DNA from: Calothrix brevissima NIES-22 | Lineage (GTDB): Bacteria; Cyanobacteriota; Cyanobacteriia; Cyanobacteriales; Nostocaceae | Reading direction: 5' to 3' | NCBI RefSeq assembly: GCF_002367995.1 | Contig: NZ_AP018207.1 | Location: 620,001-684,000 of the forward strand | DNA length: 64,000 nt | Part shown: in pieces, positions 1-8,405 of the stretch | Numbering within the stretch: position 1 is the stretch's first letter | Layout of the letters: each line of letters starts with the position of its first letter | Position numbers and translations under genes: made by a program | The notes under the pieces: model-generated | What the model was told of the DNA's origin: nothing | Seen by the model: only the letters and a program-made list of their open reading frames with translations | Database searches by the model: none

Positions 1-180
1 GCGGCGGATCAAGAAAATTTATTTACTTCATTTCAAAGAGGTAGTAATGTCGGTAATATCCCCGGTAATGGTTTAGGACTAGCAATTGTCAAACATTATG
101 TAGAGTTACATGGTGGAGAGATATCTTTTGCTAGTAAGCCGGGAATTGGTACGACTTTTATTGTGAATTTGCCTGTTTAG
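1..180 (+). CDS. Sensor histidine kinase, C-terminal end (partial)
   Basis: Frame 1 is open from the first base to a TAG at 178-180 and gives 59 residues. They match the end of a HATPase_c domain: an F-box-like segment (LFTSFQRG), then the G2 box (GNGLGLAIVK) that closes over ATP, then the usual last strands ending in GTTFIVNLPV. This is a typical C-terminus of a HisKA-type sensor kinase. The sensing and dimerisation parts lie outside the window, so the signal cannot be named. The gene is followed at once by a 7-bp tandem repeat. Confidence 0.85.
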   Translation, partial: AADQENLFTSFQRGSNVGNIPGNGLGLAIVKHYVELHGGEISFASKPGIGTTFIVNLPV

Positions 181-225
181 TCAATAGTCAATGGTCAATG
201 GTCAATGGTCAATGGTCAATGGTCA
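180..225. repeat. Tandem 7-bp repeat (GTCAATG type)
   Basis: About six consecutive units of GTCAATG/GTCAATA directly follow the stop codon of the kinase. Such short tandemly repeated sequences are characteristic of heterocystous cyanobacteria and recur many times in this window. Confidence 0.9.
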
Positions 226-264
226 TACTATTTTCAAGAAGAATACAACAGATGGTATGCGTGT

Positions 265-376
265 GGCAATGCCCATAGGTGTCAACTTAAGCTAAAAGCT
301 ATATAGGGCAGGCGTTGTGCAAAACCCTCTCGCCCTCATCCCCTAACCCCTTCTCCCTGAGGGAGAAGGGGAATTT
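265..376. repeat. Dispersed C-rich repeat fragment
   Basis: It holds the module GGTGTCAACTTAAGCTAAAA followed by a C-rich stretch and a small hairpin (CTTCTCCCTGAGGGAGAAG). The same modules occur in more complete form near 33.5-33.9, 38.2-38.4, 40.2-40.7 and 62.7-62.9 kb. The second terminal repeat is missing here, so this is a truncated copy. Confidence 0.8.
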
Positions 377-402
377 AATAAAAGGCTCCCCTATTTTATG
401 TT

Positions 403-1758
403 CTAAACTTTGACTGGTTGTTTACTGCTAGTAGATGAATAATAACTCGGACTATCTTCAAGTTTGCTTGGTGATTCGTATACTGTGATTAATCTGGCGC
501 TGCGATTATGGGTTATGTAGTTCCATACCCACTGAATTATTACTTTTAATTTGTTGTCAAATTCAATTAAAAAGTATGCATGTACGAATAACCAAAATAT
601 CCAAGCAAAGAAGCCTTTCAGCTTCATAAAGCCTAAATCTACAACCGCTAAATTTTGTCCGATAATCGCTAAACTGCCATGATTTGTATAGTTAAATGGT
701 GACAGGGTATTGCCTTGTAATTTCTCTGCAATTAGGTTGGCTACATATTCTCCTTCTTGCTTGGCGACTGGTGCAACACCGGGTAAAGGTTTGCCGTCTT
801 GATGAGAGAAGTTAGCTAAATCACCAATTACAAAAATATTACTATGTCCTTTAATACTTAAGTCTGGTTCAACAATTACTCTACCTGCACGATCTAATTC
901 TACACCTGTGCTTTCTGCTAAAACTTTACCCATTGGCGAGGCTTTAACGCCTGCTGCCCATAAGATGGTTTTGGCGGCAATTTCTCTGACGCTATCTCCT
1001 TGTTTAATAGTAACAATATCATTTTCAATATTGGTTACTAAGGTTTTTGTTTGCACCAAAACGCCTAATTCTTTGAGAGATTTTTCTGCTGTTTGTGATA
1101 ATTCGGGGGCAAAAGGTGGGAGGATGCGATCTAAACCTTCTAAGAGGAGAATTCTGGTTTCTGATGTGTCGATGTTGCGAAAATCTGCTTTAAGGGTTTG
1201 ATATGCTAATTCGGCGATCGCACCTGCTAATTCTACCCCGGTAGGGCCGCCACCAACAATCACAAAGGTTAACCAAGCACGACGTTTCTCTGCATCGGTT
1301 TCTCTTTCTGCGGCTTCAAAGGCTGTAAAAATCCGGCTACGCATGGCGATTGCATCTTCTACAGTTTTTAAACCCGGTGCAAATTCTTCCCAGTCGTCTT
1401 TACCAAAGTAGGAATGTTTAGCGCCTGTAGCTACAATCAACGTATCGTAAGGTATGGCTTCATTCTCTAGGATGACTTTCTGTCCTTGGGGATCGATATC
1501 ATTTACAGATCCTAGCAATACTTGAGTATTTTGGCTTTTACTCAATAGCGATCGCAAGGGTGAGGAAATATCTGCTGGTGATAAATTACCTGTCGCTACT
1601 TGATATAACAGTGGTTGAAATAAATGAAAGTTGCGTTTATCAATCAGCGTCACATTTACAGGTGCTTTAGCAAGTGCTTTTGCTGCATGTAAACCACCAA
1701 AACCACCACCAATAATCACAACTTGATGGGGTGGTTGATTGTCACGTGAAATTTCCAT
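403..1758 (-). CDS. Type II NADH dehydrogenase (NDH-2)
   Basis: A 451-residue flavoprotein that would pass electrons from NAD(P)H to the quinone pool without pumping protons, attached to the inner face of a membrane. The N-terminal dinucleotide-binding motif GGGFGG lies at residues 17-22 and binds FAD. A second motif, GGGPTG at 169-174, binds NAD(P)H. The FAD-contacting segment VIGDLAN lies near residue 312. A hydrophobic, tryptophan- and phenylalanine-rich stretch near residues 380-410 (FFAWIFWLFVHAYFLIEF) fits the membrane-anchoring C-terminus of the family. The length is normal. Cyanobacteria carry several paralogues (NdbA, NdbB, NdbC) and I cannot tell which this is. The gene stands alone, with mobile elements upstream. 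Confidence 0.9.
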   Translation of the reverse strand: MEISRDNQPPHQVVIIGGGFGGLHAAKALAKAPVNVTLIDKRNFHLFQPLLYQVATGNLSPADISSPLRSLLSKSQNTQVLLGSVNDIDPQGQKVILENEAIPYDTLIVATGAKHSYFGKDDWEEFAPGLKTVEDAIAMRSRIFTAFEAAERETDAEKRRAWLTFVIVGGGPTGVELAGAIAELAYQTLKADFRNIDTSETRILLLEGLDRILPPFAPELSQTAEKSLKELGVLVQTKTLVTNIENDIVTIKQGDSVREIAAKTILWAAGVKASPMGKVLAESTGVELDRAGRVIVEPDLSIKGHSNIFVIGDLANFSHQDGKPLPGVAPVAKQEGEYVANLIAEKLQGNTLSPFNYTNHGSLAIIGQNLAVVDLGFMKLKGFFAWIFWLFVHAYFLIEFDNKLKVIIQWVWNYITHNRSARLITVYESPSKLEDSPSYYSSTSSKQPVKV

Positions 1759-1893
1759 AAGAAATGTTTCCTAACGTTACGAGGCTTGTAACTATTCTTC
1801 ATAAATATGTATCAAACTTGGCCAAATCTTTTCTGTTCGCTTTGCACAGATGAAAAAATAGTAAAAGTAGCCAATGTTACGGTTAGGAGTCGT

Positions 1894-2127
1894 GTAAAAA
1901 TAAGTTGAACAATTTACAGCAGTTTTCACCTATTTGAACCACATCTGTCGTAGGGGCACGGCAACAGTAAAATTATTGTATGTACCAAAAGATTGTCGGT
2001 GTTCCCTACAGTGTGGTCTATTTACCTGAAAATAGCTGTAATATTTGTAGTGCGGGCAGCGTTCGACTGAGCGCTCACGCCGAAGTCTTGCCCGCGCGAG
2101 CAAGATGCTCGCACTACTTATTTTTAC
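1894..2127. mobile_element. MITE with 12-bp terminal inverted repeats, carrying a nested MITE
   Basis: The ends are GTAAAAATAAGT (1894-1905) and its exact complement ACTTATTTTTAC (2116-2127). The right part (about 2047-2115) is a strong imperfect palindrome that begins GTAGTGCGGGCAGCG and ends CTCGCACTAC. A compact copy without the insert lies at 28083-28190, and the core alone recurs at 22976-23060. Compared with the compact copy, this one carries an extra 122 bp at 1917-2038 flanked by TA on both sides. That insert has its own imperfect inverted ends starting CAGC. The rest of the 1759-2197 gap shows no gene. Confidence 0.85.
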
Positions 2128-2197
2128 TTGATGACTTAGGTTTGAATCCCCTTCTGACTTGATCCTTCTGCCGTCTGCCCTCTGCCTTCTGCCTTCT

Positions 2198-3235
2198 TCA
2201 ATGCCAAGATAAATCTAGGAAATTCGCCAGTTTATAGACGATTCGCGCACCAACATTACCATCCCACTCAGCATCACCAACTTCGCAGACATCAAAGCCA
2301 ATGATTTTTCTACCGCTTTTCACCACTTCCCGAAATAAACAAAAGGCTTGTTCTAACTCCAAACCACCGGGAACAGGAGTACCTGTACTCGGACAGAGTT
2401 TGGGATCTAAACCATCAACATCAAAGCTGATGTGGACGAGTTCGGGTAAATGGCTGACAATTTCTTGGCACAAATCAATCCAAGTTGTTCCCGAATAAAG
2501 TTTTTGTTTGATGGCTGGGTCGTAATAGGCGATAATGCGATCGCCTGATTCGTTAATTATTTGCACTTCATCATGGCAAATATCCCGCAAACCTACCTGC
2601 ACCAACTTAGAAATTTGCGGTATTTTCATGGCGTTGAACATAATCGACGCATGGGAAAATTCAAACCCTTCATAGGCATCCCGTAAATCTGCGTGGGCAT
2701 CTAGGTGTAAAATGCCATATTTTGGATACTTAGCTGCTAAGGCTTGAAAGTAACCTAAAGGTGAACTGTGATCGCCACCAATGACTGCAACTCGCTTCCC
2801 ATCATTCATTGCTTTTTGACAATTTTCCAACAGCCATTGATTCACCTGTTGGGAAGCCTGATTGATTTCCGTAATCACAGGTGTTAAATCTGGCATCTTT
2901 AACAGTAATTCCCCTTGGGCGAGTCGCGCGATAACTTTGGCAGCTAAATTGCGATAATATTCATTTTTCTCGATAATATCTTGGGGAATTTCCATCATAA
3001 AAATTCCCTGTTTCCAACCATCAGGATGATCGAAATCAAACAAATCCAGTTGTGTAGATGCGTCTAAAATCTGTTGGGGGCCGTTGGCTGTACCTGCGCC
3101 ATAGGAAACCGTAACTTCCCAAGGTACCCCAAACACAATCAGGTTTGCAGACTCGTAATCGCCGGGTAAACCCAAAAGGTTACCGTTGATTTCACCTACG
3201 CCGCTAGGGTTGTAGTCTTGGAGGGGGTTAGTCAT
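2198..3235 (-). CDS. speB: Agmatinase-type ureohydrolase (arginase family)
   Basis: A 345-residue binuclear-manganese ureohydrolase. The metal-binding motifs are all present: GGDHS at 153-157, DAHAD at 179-183 and SFDVDGLDP at 270-278, followed by the family signature TGTPVPGG at 284-291. The reaction is hydrolysis of a guanidino group to urea, most likely agmatine to putrescine in arginine breakdown, which matters in heterocyst formers that mobilise cyanophycin. The N-terminal region of about 150 residues is longer than in classical E. coli SpeB but fits the cyanobacterial branch. Arginase, guanidinobutyrase or guanidine hydrolase activity cannot be excluded from motifs alone. The start is the first ATG, and there is no operon partner. 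Confidence 0.8.
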   Translation of the reverse strand: MTNPLQDYNPSGVGEINGNLLGLPGDYESANLIVFGVPWEVTVSYGAGTANGPQQILDASTQLDLFDFDHPDGWKQGIFMMEIPQDIIEKNEYYRNLAAKVIARLAQGELLLKMPDLTPVITEINQASQQVNQWLLENCQKAMNDGKRVAVIGGDHSSPLGYFQALAAKYPKYGILHLDAHADLRDAYEGFEFSHASIMFNAMKIPQISKLVQVGLRDICHDEVQIINESGDRIIAYYDPAIKQKLYSGTTWIDLCQEIVSHLPELVHISFDVDGLDPKLCPSTGTPVPGGLELEQAFCLFREVVKSGRKIIGFDVCEVGDAEWDGNVGARIVYKLANFLDLSWH

Positions 3236-3343
3236 AATACCTGATGATGTAAAAAATACTAATAACTATATTAAGGCTTCGCCGACTTGAGCAAACTGTC
3301 CGTTGGGGTTCCCCCCGTTGTAGCAACTGGCGTTTGAAAGCAG

Positions 3344-3456
3344 TGAAACCCAACATATACAAGGCGTTGGGGTGTTGGGTTACCCTACGGGAAGCCGCTT
3401 TGCGTCTACGTTCCTCAACCCAACCTACATTTGTAGCGATCATTCTTCAAATTGGT
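3344..3456. repeat. Dispersed inverted-repeat element (CCCAACCTAC family)
   Basis: It contains GAAACCCAACATATACAAGG on one side and CCTCAACCCAACCTACATTT on the other, the two halves of a long hairpin. The whole element, including the flank ending in ATTCTTCAAATTGGT, is found again in the opposite orientation at 47348-47459. Shorter relatives lie near 15286 and at 58338-58409. This copy has an extra GC-rich piece in the middle. It explains most of the 3236-3614 gap, where no gene is seen. Confidence 0.8.
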
Positions 3457-3614
3457 GTTAGGAATATCGCTAGTCAACATAATATTAGAGTTCCCGATTG
3501 CTATGGCAAAATAGCATAACTCTAAACTGGACTTTTGATAGGGTAGTAAATATTACTATAGGGGTTTAGCATGACTAAACCCACTAATAAGAATTGATGG
3601 TGACGCAACAACTA

Positions 3615-5387
3615 CTAATGTGTGGTACCCAACCAACCAGCTAAGTTTTCTTGCTGAACTGAATCGGGATTACTCACTAAAATTACTTGATAGCGTGTCG
3701 CCCGTGGTTCCGCTAAGGTGACATTAACAGAACGGAGTAAATCTTGGTGGAAAACTGTGACTTGAATGATATCTTTGGGCTGGAAATCTTTGAGGCGATC
3801 GCTTAAATTATTTGCTGTCACCTTAATTCCATTAATAGCCAATAATTCATCACCTGGATCGATTCCGGCTTGTTGTGCTGGCGAACCAGTTTCTACAAAC
3901 TTGATCGTCTCCCGTCCATTTTCAGTCGCTACCTTTATACCTAAGAAAGGTTCTTCATCAGCATCGCCCAGCAATTGTAAGCCAAATGGTGCTAAATATT
4001 CATTAAAAGGTAACTCTTCTGTACCGTGAAGATAACGTTGAAAGAAATCATTTAAATTCATTCCTGCTACCGATTCAATTACAGCTTGCAATTGTTCGGG
4101 AGTAAAGCCAATTTCAGCTTTACCAAATTGCTGCCACATCTGCCGCATCACATCATTGAAAGAACGTTGATTGCGATGCTTGGCGCGAATTAATAAATCT
4201 AGTAGCAAAGAAACCATCGCCCCTTTCAAATAATAGGAAATTTGCGAATTGGCACTGTTAGCATCTGGACGATAAAGTTTAATCCATGCATCAAAACTTG
4301 ACTCAGCTAATGGCTGTACTTTCCGCCCTGGTGTAGTCAGAAAGCGGCTGATTTCCTTACTCAAGTGATTTAAATATGACTTACTATCATAAATTCCTGC
4401 CCATAAAGGAATGAGTAAATCATAATGACTGGTAGTACCTTCACAGAACCACAAAGACGGAGTATAGTTTTCTTGGTCGTAATCAAACACCTCTAAAGCT
4501 TGAGGACGAATGCGCTTCACATTCCATAAGTGAAAGAATTCATGGGCGACTAATTGCATAAAGCGCTCGTATTTATCTTGACTGCGAAAGCCAAATCTTT
4601 GATAAATTAAAGAGCAGCTATTTTTATGCTCTAAACCACCATAAGCTTGATGGAATAAATGCAGCAGAAACACATATCTGTCATAGGGTAACCCGCCAAA
4701 CATTTGTGCTTCTACTTCGATAATTTTTTGGATATCCGCGATCGCACTTTGGGGGTGAATATTTCCCTGTCCCCAAATCGCTAATTCATGGCGTTTACCC
4801 AACACATCAAACTGATATAAATTGTGGCTACCAATTTCAAAGGGACTATCAACTAAGGTATCAAAATCAGCAGCGTAAAAAGTATTTTCACCTTGCTTAT
4901 CTGCTGGTAAAGCGGTAGTTACTTGCCATTGGGGATGGGGAGGTACAATAGTTACGCTTATTGGTTGCTGTTCCCAACCTGGTAATCTAAAAAACAGTGC
5001 TGCACCGTTAAAATAACCATGAGAGATATCTAAATGATTTGTCCTTACTGATAAATCATTCGCAAATACACGGTAACTAATTGTTATTTGGGAAACATTG
5101 CCTTTTTCTACCTGCCAATGATTTTTACTTTTTTTCCACCAATGTAATGGTTTACCATCAGCAAAAGCAGTAAAATCTTGGATATTTTTAGCGTATTCTC
5201 GCACTAAGTAAGAGCCTGGTGTCCAAACCGGAAATTTTAAATCAACAATCGCCGTTGGGTAGTCTACAAGCTGCAAAGTTACTTCAAACAGATGGGTTTC
5301 TGGATGGGGCATTGCAACCTGATAATGTATGGTTGGTAGGCGTTCTTGAATGCGGCTATTGAGAGGAGGAGCAGTTACTTCAGTCAT
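3615..5387 (-). CDS. M61 family metallopeptidase with PDZ domain
   Basis: A 590-residue protein of the glycyl aminopeptidase-like M61 family. An N-terminal all-beta region (about residues 15-200) precedes the catalytic domain. The zinc motif is HEFFH at 282-286 inside the family-typical context HEFFHLWNVKRIRP, and the third ligand is probably E316 in FCEGTT. A PDZ domain occupies about residues 475-560 (GSPAQQAGIDPGDELLAING). No signal peptide is visible, so it is predicted to be cytoplasmic. The family removes N-terminal residues from peptides, and the physiological substrate in cyanobacteria is not known to me. The gene is monocistronic, with about 650 bp of non-coding DNA before the next gene. 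Confidence 0.9.
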   Translation of the reverse strand: MTEVTAPPLNSRIQERLPTIHYQVAMPHPETHLFEVTLQLVDYPTAIVDLKFPVWTPGSYLVREYAKNIQDFTAFADGKPLHWWKKSKNHWQVEKGNVSQITISYRVFANDLSVRTNHLDISHGYFNGAALFFRLPGWEQQPISVTIVPPHPQWQVTTALPADKQGENTFYAADFDTLVDSPFEIGSHNLYQFDVLGKRHELAIWGQGNIHPQSAIADIQKIIEVEAQMFGGLPYDRYVFLLHLFHQAYGGLEHKNSCSLIYQRFGFRSQDKYERFMQLVAHEFFHLWNVKRIRPQALEVFDYDQENYTPSLWFCEGTTSHYDLLIPLWAGIYDSKSYLNHLSKEISRFLTTPGRKVQPLAESSFDAWIKLYRPDANSANSQISYYLKGAMVSLLLDLLIRAKHRNQRSFNDVMRQMWQQFGKAEIGFTPEQLQAVIESVAGMNLNDFFQRYLHGTEELPFNEYLAPFGLQLLGDADEEPFLGIKVATENGRETIKFVETGSPAQQAGIDPGDELLAINGIKVTANNLSDRLKDFQPKDIIQVTVFHQDLLRSVNVTLAEPRATRYQVILVSNPDSVQQENLAGWLGTTH

Positions 5388-6040
5388 TTTCAGTCCTAAA
5401 TTGCGAGAACAGATTGATAGATAAATCTTAAGTCTTTAGCATCAGCTTAACGCACCATTTATGCTGGTATGTTACAGCTTCAGAATTCGCGAAATAGATT
5501 TCAACTTAACTGTTGAGTTAGTCCGATACCGTTTCCGGAAACATTGCCCAAGCCGGTGAAGTATAATTATTAGAAAAATACTACCCTTGGAAAACTACGG
5601 TAAAGGCATATGTAGCCCCTCATCTCAATCAAAATTTAATTTAATGGCGAATGGTAGCAAGTCTTAGGGAACTCCAAAAAATAAATTATTTCGCTTGATG
5701 TTGTTGACTGTTGACTGTTGACTGTTGACTGTTGACTGTTGACCGTGAACAATACCAAGGGAACATTTTTACTTGGAAGTCCCTGATATATCAAGTATCT
5801 ATGATTGGTGTCATTAGTTTTGGTGTGTTTGTATTTAGCATTGTATTACTGCTAAATCAAGGGCTGAAGTCCTGACTACAAATTTATTTACATCAGAAAA
5901 ATAATGACATCAAGTATTTAAATAACTTGCTGATTCGTTGCGATTCGTCACAAATTTATTTGATTGCAGTCATTGAAGAAGGTAGAAGGAAACTCCTCAA
6001 AATAAACCTGCCTTATTTCCGTCACCAAGGTAGAAAAGTC
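5388..6040. other. Intergenic region with 7-bp tandem repeats
   Basis: This 653-bp gap between divergently oriented genes holds about six tandem units of GTTGACT at 5701-5746 and the short motif GGGAACTCCAAAAAATAAAT near 5669, which recurs inverted near 49335. An open frame reaches upstream of the RNA ligase start, but its first 38 codons look non-coding. No RNA gene is recognised. Confidence 0.6.
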
Positions 6041-6826
6041 ATGGAACAAATTTATAAATATCCGCGTACCCATCATATACAGGGCTCGCGATCGCAACCT
6101 GGGGATGAAGACCTCGATTGTATCCCCTTTGATGCTCTCAAGGAACAGTATGTAGTCATTGAAGAAAAAGTTGATGGTGCCAATGCAGCAATTAGCTTTA
6201 CAGCTAACGGACAAATCCGGCTGCAAAGTCGCGGACATTATTTAACAGGTGGATTGCGCGAAAAGCATTTTAACTTATTTAAACAATGGGCACATACTCA
6301 CGCCAGTGCATTTTGGCAAGTATTGGGAAGTCGTTATATTCTCTATGGTGAATGGCTATATGCCAAGCACACAGTATTTTATGATGCCTTACCCCATTAC
6401 TTTTTAGAATACGATGTGCTGGATTTACAGCAGCAAGTATTTCTCAGCACTAAAAGCCGTCAGCAATTACTTAGTGGATTACCTTTAGTTTCCGTACCCA
6501 TTCTTTTTACTGGGAAGCTGCAATCTTACCAGCAAATAATTGCTTTGGTGGGTAATTCCCATTATCAAACCGCCGCATATTTGCAAAACTTCCGCGAAAC
6601 TTGTCAAGCGCAAGGACTTGATGTGGAACGTTCCCTGAAACAAACTGATCAAAGTTCCTTAATGGAAGGTTTATACATCAAAGTGGAAACGCAAGATACG
6701 GTAATTGCTAGGTATAAATATGTGCGTTCCAGCTTTTTAACTACCATTCAGCAATCTGATGGGCATTGGCTGAATCGCCCAATTATACCGAATATGCTGC
6801 GTGCTGATGTGGATTTGTTTAATTAG
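6041..6826 (+). CDS. RNA ligase (nucleotidyltransferase superfamily)
   Basis: Predicted 261-residue ATP-dependent RNA ligase that seals 5'-phosphate and 3'-OH ends. Covalent nucleotidyltransferase motifs appear in order: motif I KVDG with the adenylated lysine at residue 43, motif III around YGEWLY, motif IIIa in FLEYDVL, motif IV EGLYIK and motif V with RYKYVR. I chose the internal ATG at 6041, preceded by AAGG, because conserved-looking sequence starts with MEQIYKYPRT; the frame stays open upstream from 5927. The next gene on the same strand is HD-Pnk, which makes the ends this enzyme needs, so the pair forms an RNA repair or tRNA repair unit. The substrate in the cell is unknown. Confidence 0.85.
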   Translation: MEQIYKYPRTHHIQGSRSQPGDEDLDCIPFDALKEQYVVIEEKVDGANAAISFTANGQIRLQSRGHYLTGGLREKHFNLFKQWAHTHASAFWQVLGSRYILYGEWLYAKHTVFYDALPHYFLEYDVLDLQQQVFLSTKSRQQLLSGLPLVSVPILFTGKLQSYQQIIALVGNSHYQTAAYLQNFRETCQAQGLDVERSLKQTDQSSLMEGLYIKVETQDTVIARYKYVRSSFLTTIQQSDGHWLNRPIIPNMLRADVDLFN

Positions 6827-6829
6827 GGC

Positions 6830-7032
6830 ATGGGGCATTGGGCATTGGGCATTGGGCATTGGGCATTGGGCATTGGGCAGACGCGATTCATCGCGTCTCT
6901 ACAATTGTCTCCCTTGTCCTCCTTGTCCTCCTTGTCCTCCTTGTCTCCCTTGTCCTCCTTGTCTCCCTTGTCCTCCTTGTCCTCCTTGTCTCCCTTGTCC
7001 TCCTTGTCCTCCTTGTCTCCCTTGTCCTCCTT
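6830..7032. repeat. Low-complexity tandem repeats between RNA ligase and HD-Pnk
   Basis: Three blocks follow one another: seven units of the 7-bp GGGCATT, a perfect 8-bp stem palindrome AGACGCGATTCATCGCGTCT (6879-6898), and then about 14 units of a 9-bp TGTCCTCCT / TGTCTCCCT repeat that runs up to the HD-Pnk start codon. The same palindrome joined to the 9-bp repeat recurs in inverted order at 30570-30640. All three frames stay open through the repeat, which makes spurious long reading frames. Confidence 0.9.
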
Positions 7033-8151
7033 ATGAACTCTTTTCCTTATTGCCCTAATGAAAGCGATTGGTCGATTAATTGGCCTGCATTAGAGGCTGA
7101 ATTTGATTGGTTGCGATCGCTTGCTGATTGTCCCCAAAATCCGCGTTATCATGCGGAAGGTGATGTTCTCATTCATACAAAATTGGTATGTGAGGCGTTA
7201 GTTGCTTTACCGCAATGGCGGGCGTTACCAGCTAAAGAACGTTCCGTGTTATTTGCTGCGGCTTTGCTACATGATGTCGCCAAACCTGCGGCGACAGAAA
7301 TCAGTGATGATGGGGCTATTTCCTCGAAAGGTCACGTAATCCAAGGTGCAAAAATGGCACAGCAGATTTTATGGGATTTGCAAGTACCATTACCAGAACG
7401 GGAAGCGATCGCATCTTTGGTAAAATATGGCAGTTTACCTCTGTGGTTTTGGGATAAACCCAACCCTGAACGGGCAGTTATTAAAGCCAGTCAAATTATC
7501 CGTTGTGATTTACTAGCTTTACTAGCTGAAGCAGACGTAAAAGGGCGTTACTGTGACGATAAAGCCCAATTACTCGAACGTATCGAATTTTTCCGCGAAT
7601 TCTGCCAAGAAAATCACTGCTTTAACCAACCGCGCCCATTTCCCTCAGCCCACAGTCGGTTTATTTACTTCCAAAAAGAAGATGGTAACCCAAACTATGA
7701 AGCATACGATGATACTCGATGTCAGGTTGTCCTCATGTCAGGCTTACCCGGTGCAGGAAAAGACACCTGGATTAGCGAAAATCTTCCAGATTGGCAAGTA
7801 ATTTCTTTAGATAAACTGCGTCAGACAATGGGGATTCAACCTGAAGACGACCAAGGTGTAGTCGCAAATGCAGCTAAAGCCTTGGCTAAAGAATATCTGC
7901 GTCATGGACAATCATTTGTTTGGAATGCTACTAATATTAGCCGTCAATTACGGTCAATGCTAATTCGACTGTTTGCTAGTTATCAAGCTAACATTCGCAT
8001 AGTGTATTTAGAAACAGCTTGGTCAGAATCATTACGCAGGAACCGCGATCGCGCTGCCAAAGTTCCAGAGTCAGTACTTTATCGGCTAAAGTATAAGCTA
8101 GAAGTGCCCAATATTACTGAAGCTCATACAGTAGATTGGAGAGTGCATTAA
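7033..8151 (+). CDS. HD-Pnk: HD-domain 2',3'-phosphoesterase fused to 5'-OH polynucleotide kinase
   Basis: A 372-residue bifunctional end-healing enzyme. The N-terminal HD domain (about residues 35-190) shows H40 (YHAEG), H48, the H80-D81 pair (LLHDVAK), H101 and D168 as metal ligands. It should remove 2',3'-cyclic phosphates and 3'-phosphates. The C-terminal P-loop kinase starts with GLPGAGKDTW at 237-246, has D260 as candidate general base (SLDKLR) and an arginine-rich lid (RRNRDRAAKVP). The domain order matches the bacterial HD-Pnk family described from Runella. The true start is the ATG at 7033 just after the 9-bp repeats, because the upstream frame encodes only repeat-derived LVLLVS. No purine-rich ribosome binding site is visible, so translation may depend on the upstream ligase transcript. 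Confidence 0.88.
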   Translation: MNSFPYCPNESDWSINWPALEAEFDWLRSLADCPQNPRYHAEGDVLIHTKLVCEALVALPQWRALPAKERSVLFAAALLHDVAKPAATEISDDGAISSKGHVIQGAKMAQQILWDLQVPLPEREAIASLVKYGSLPLWFWDKPNPERAVIKASQIIRCDLLALLAEADVKGRYCDDKAQLLERIEFFREFCQENHCFNQPRPFPSAHSRFIYFQKEDGNPNYEAYDDTRCQVVLMSGLPGAGKDTWISENLPDWQVISLDKLRQTMGIQPEDDQGVVANAAKALAKEYLRHGQSFVWNATNISRQLRSMLIRLFASYQANIRIVYLETAWSESLRRNRDRAAKVPESVLYRLKYKLEVPNITEAHTVDWRVH

Positions 8152-8173
8152 AAGACAGTACAGTTAAAACCAA

Positions 8174-8197
8174 AGCCCACCAAAACCCAGGTGGGCT
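8174..8197 (+). terminator. Hairpin downstream of HD-Pnk
   Basis: The stem AGCCCACC (8174-8181) pairs with GGTGGGCT (8190-8197) across an 8-base loop, 22 bp after the HD-Pnk stop. It is followed by an A/T-rich stretch rather than a clean T run. It could be a transcription terminator or a piece of the dispersed AGCCCACC repeat family found near 33.6, 40.3 and 62.6 kb. Confidence 0.5.
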
Positions 8198-8405
8198 ACA
8201 TGTATTTAAAAAATCAGATAGCAATCCTACATAACTCATTGTTAGCAATAATGGTTGCACTTTTATGCCAATAGCTTGGCTATTTCTTACCATCAACCTC
8301 AGATGAAAACAAAGTAAACTAAATAATCTTTATCATCTACATGAAACGTCAATACTAATGTGATTGTAGGGTGATTGTAGAAAATTACTTGTCTAAAATA
8401 CACAC

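Noticed and set aside
1980..2162. 60-codon frame upstream of the agmatinase-type gene
   Set aside because: It lies in the nested MITE and the palindromic core of the host MITE.
6801..7058. Frames rich in CPPCPPCLPC and LVLLVS before HD-Pnk
   Set aside because: These are translations of the 9-bp tandem repeat; the HD-Pnk start lies after it.
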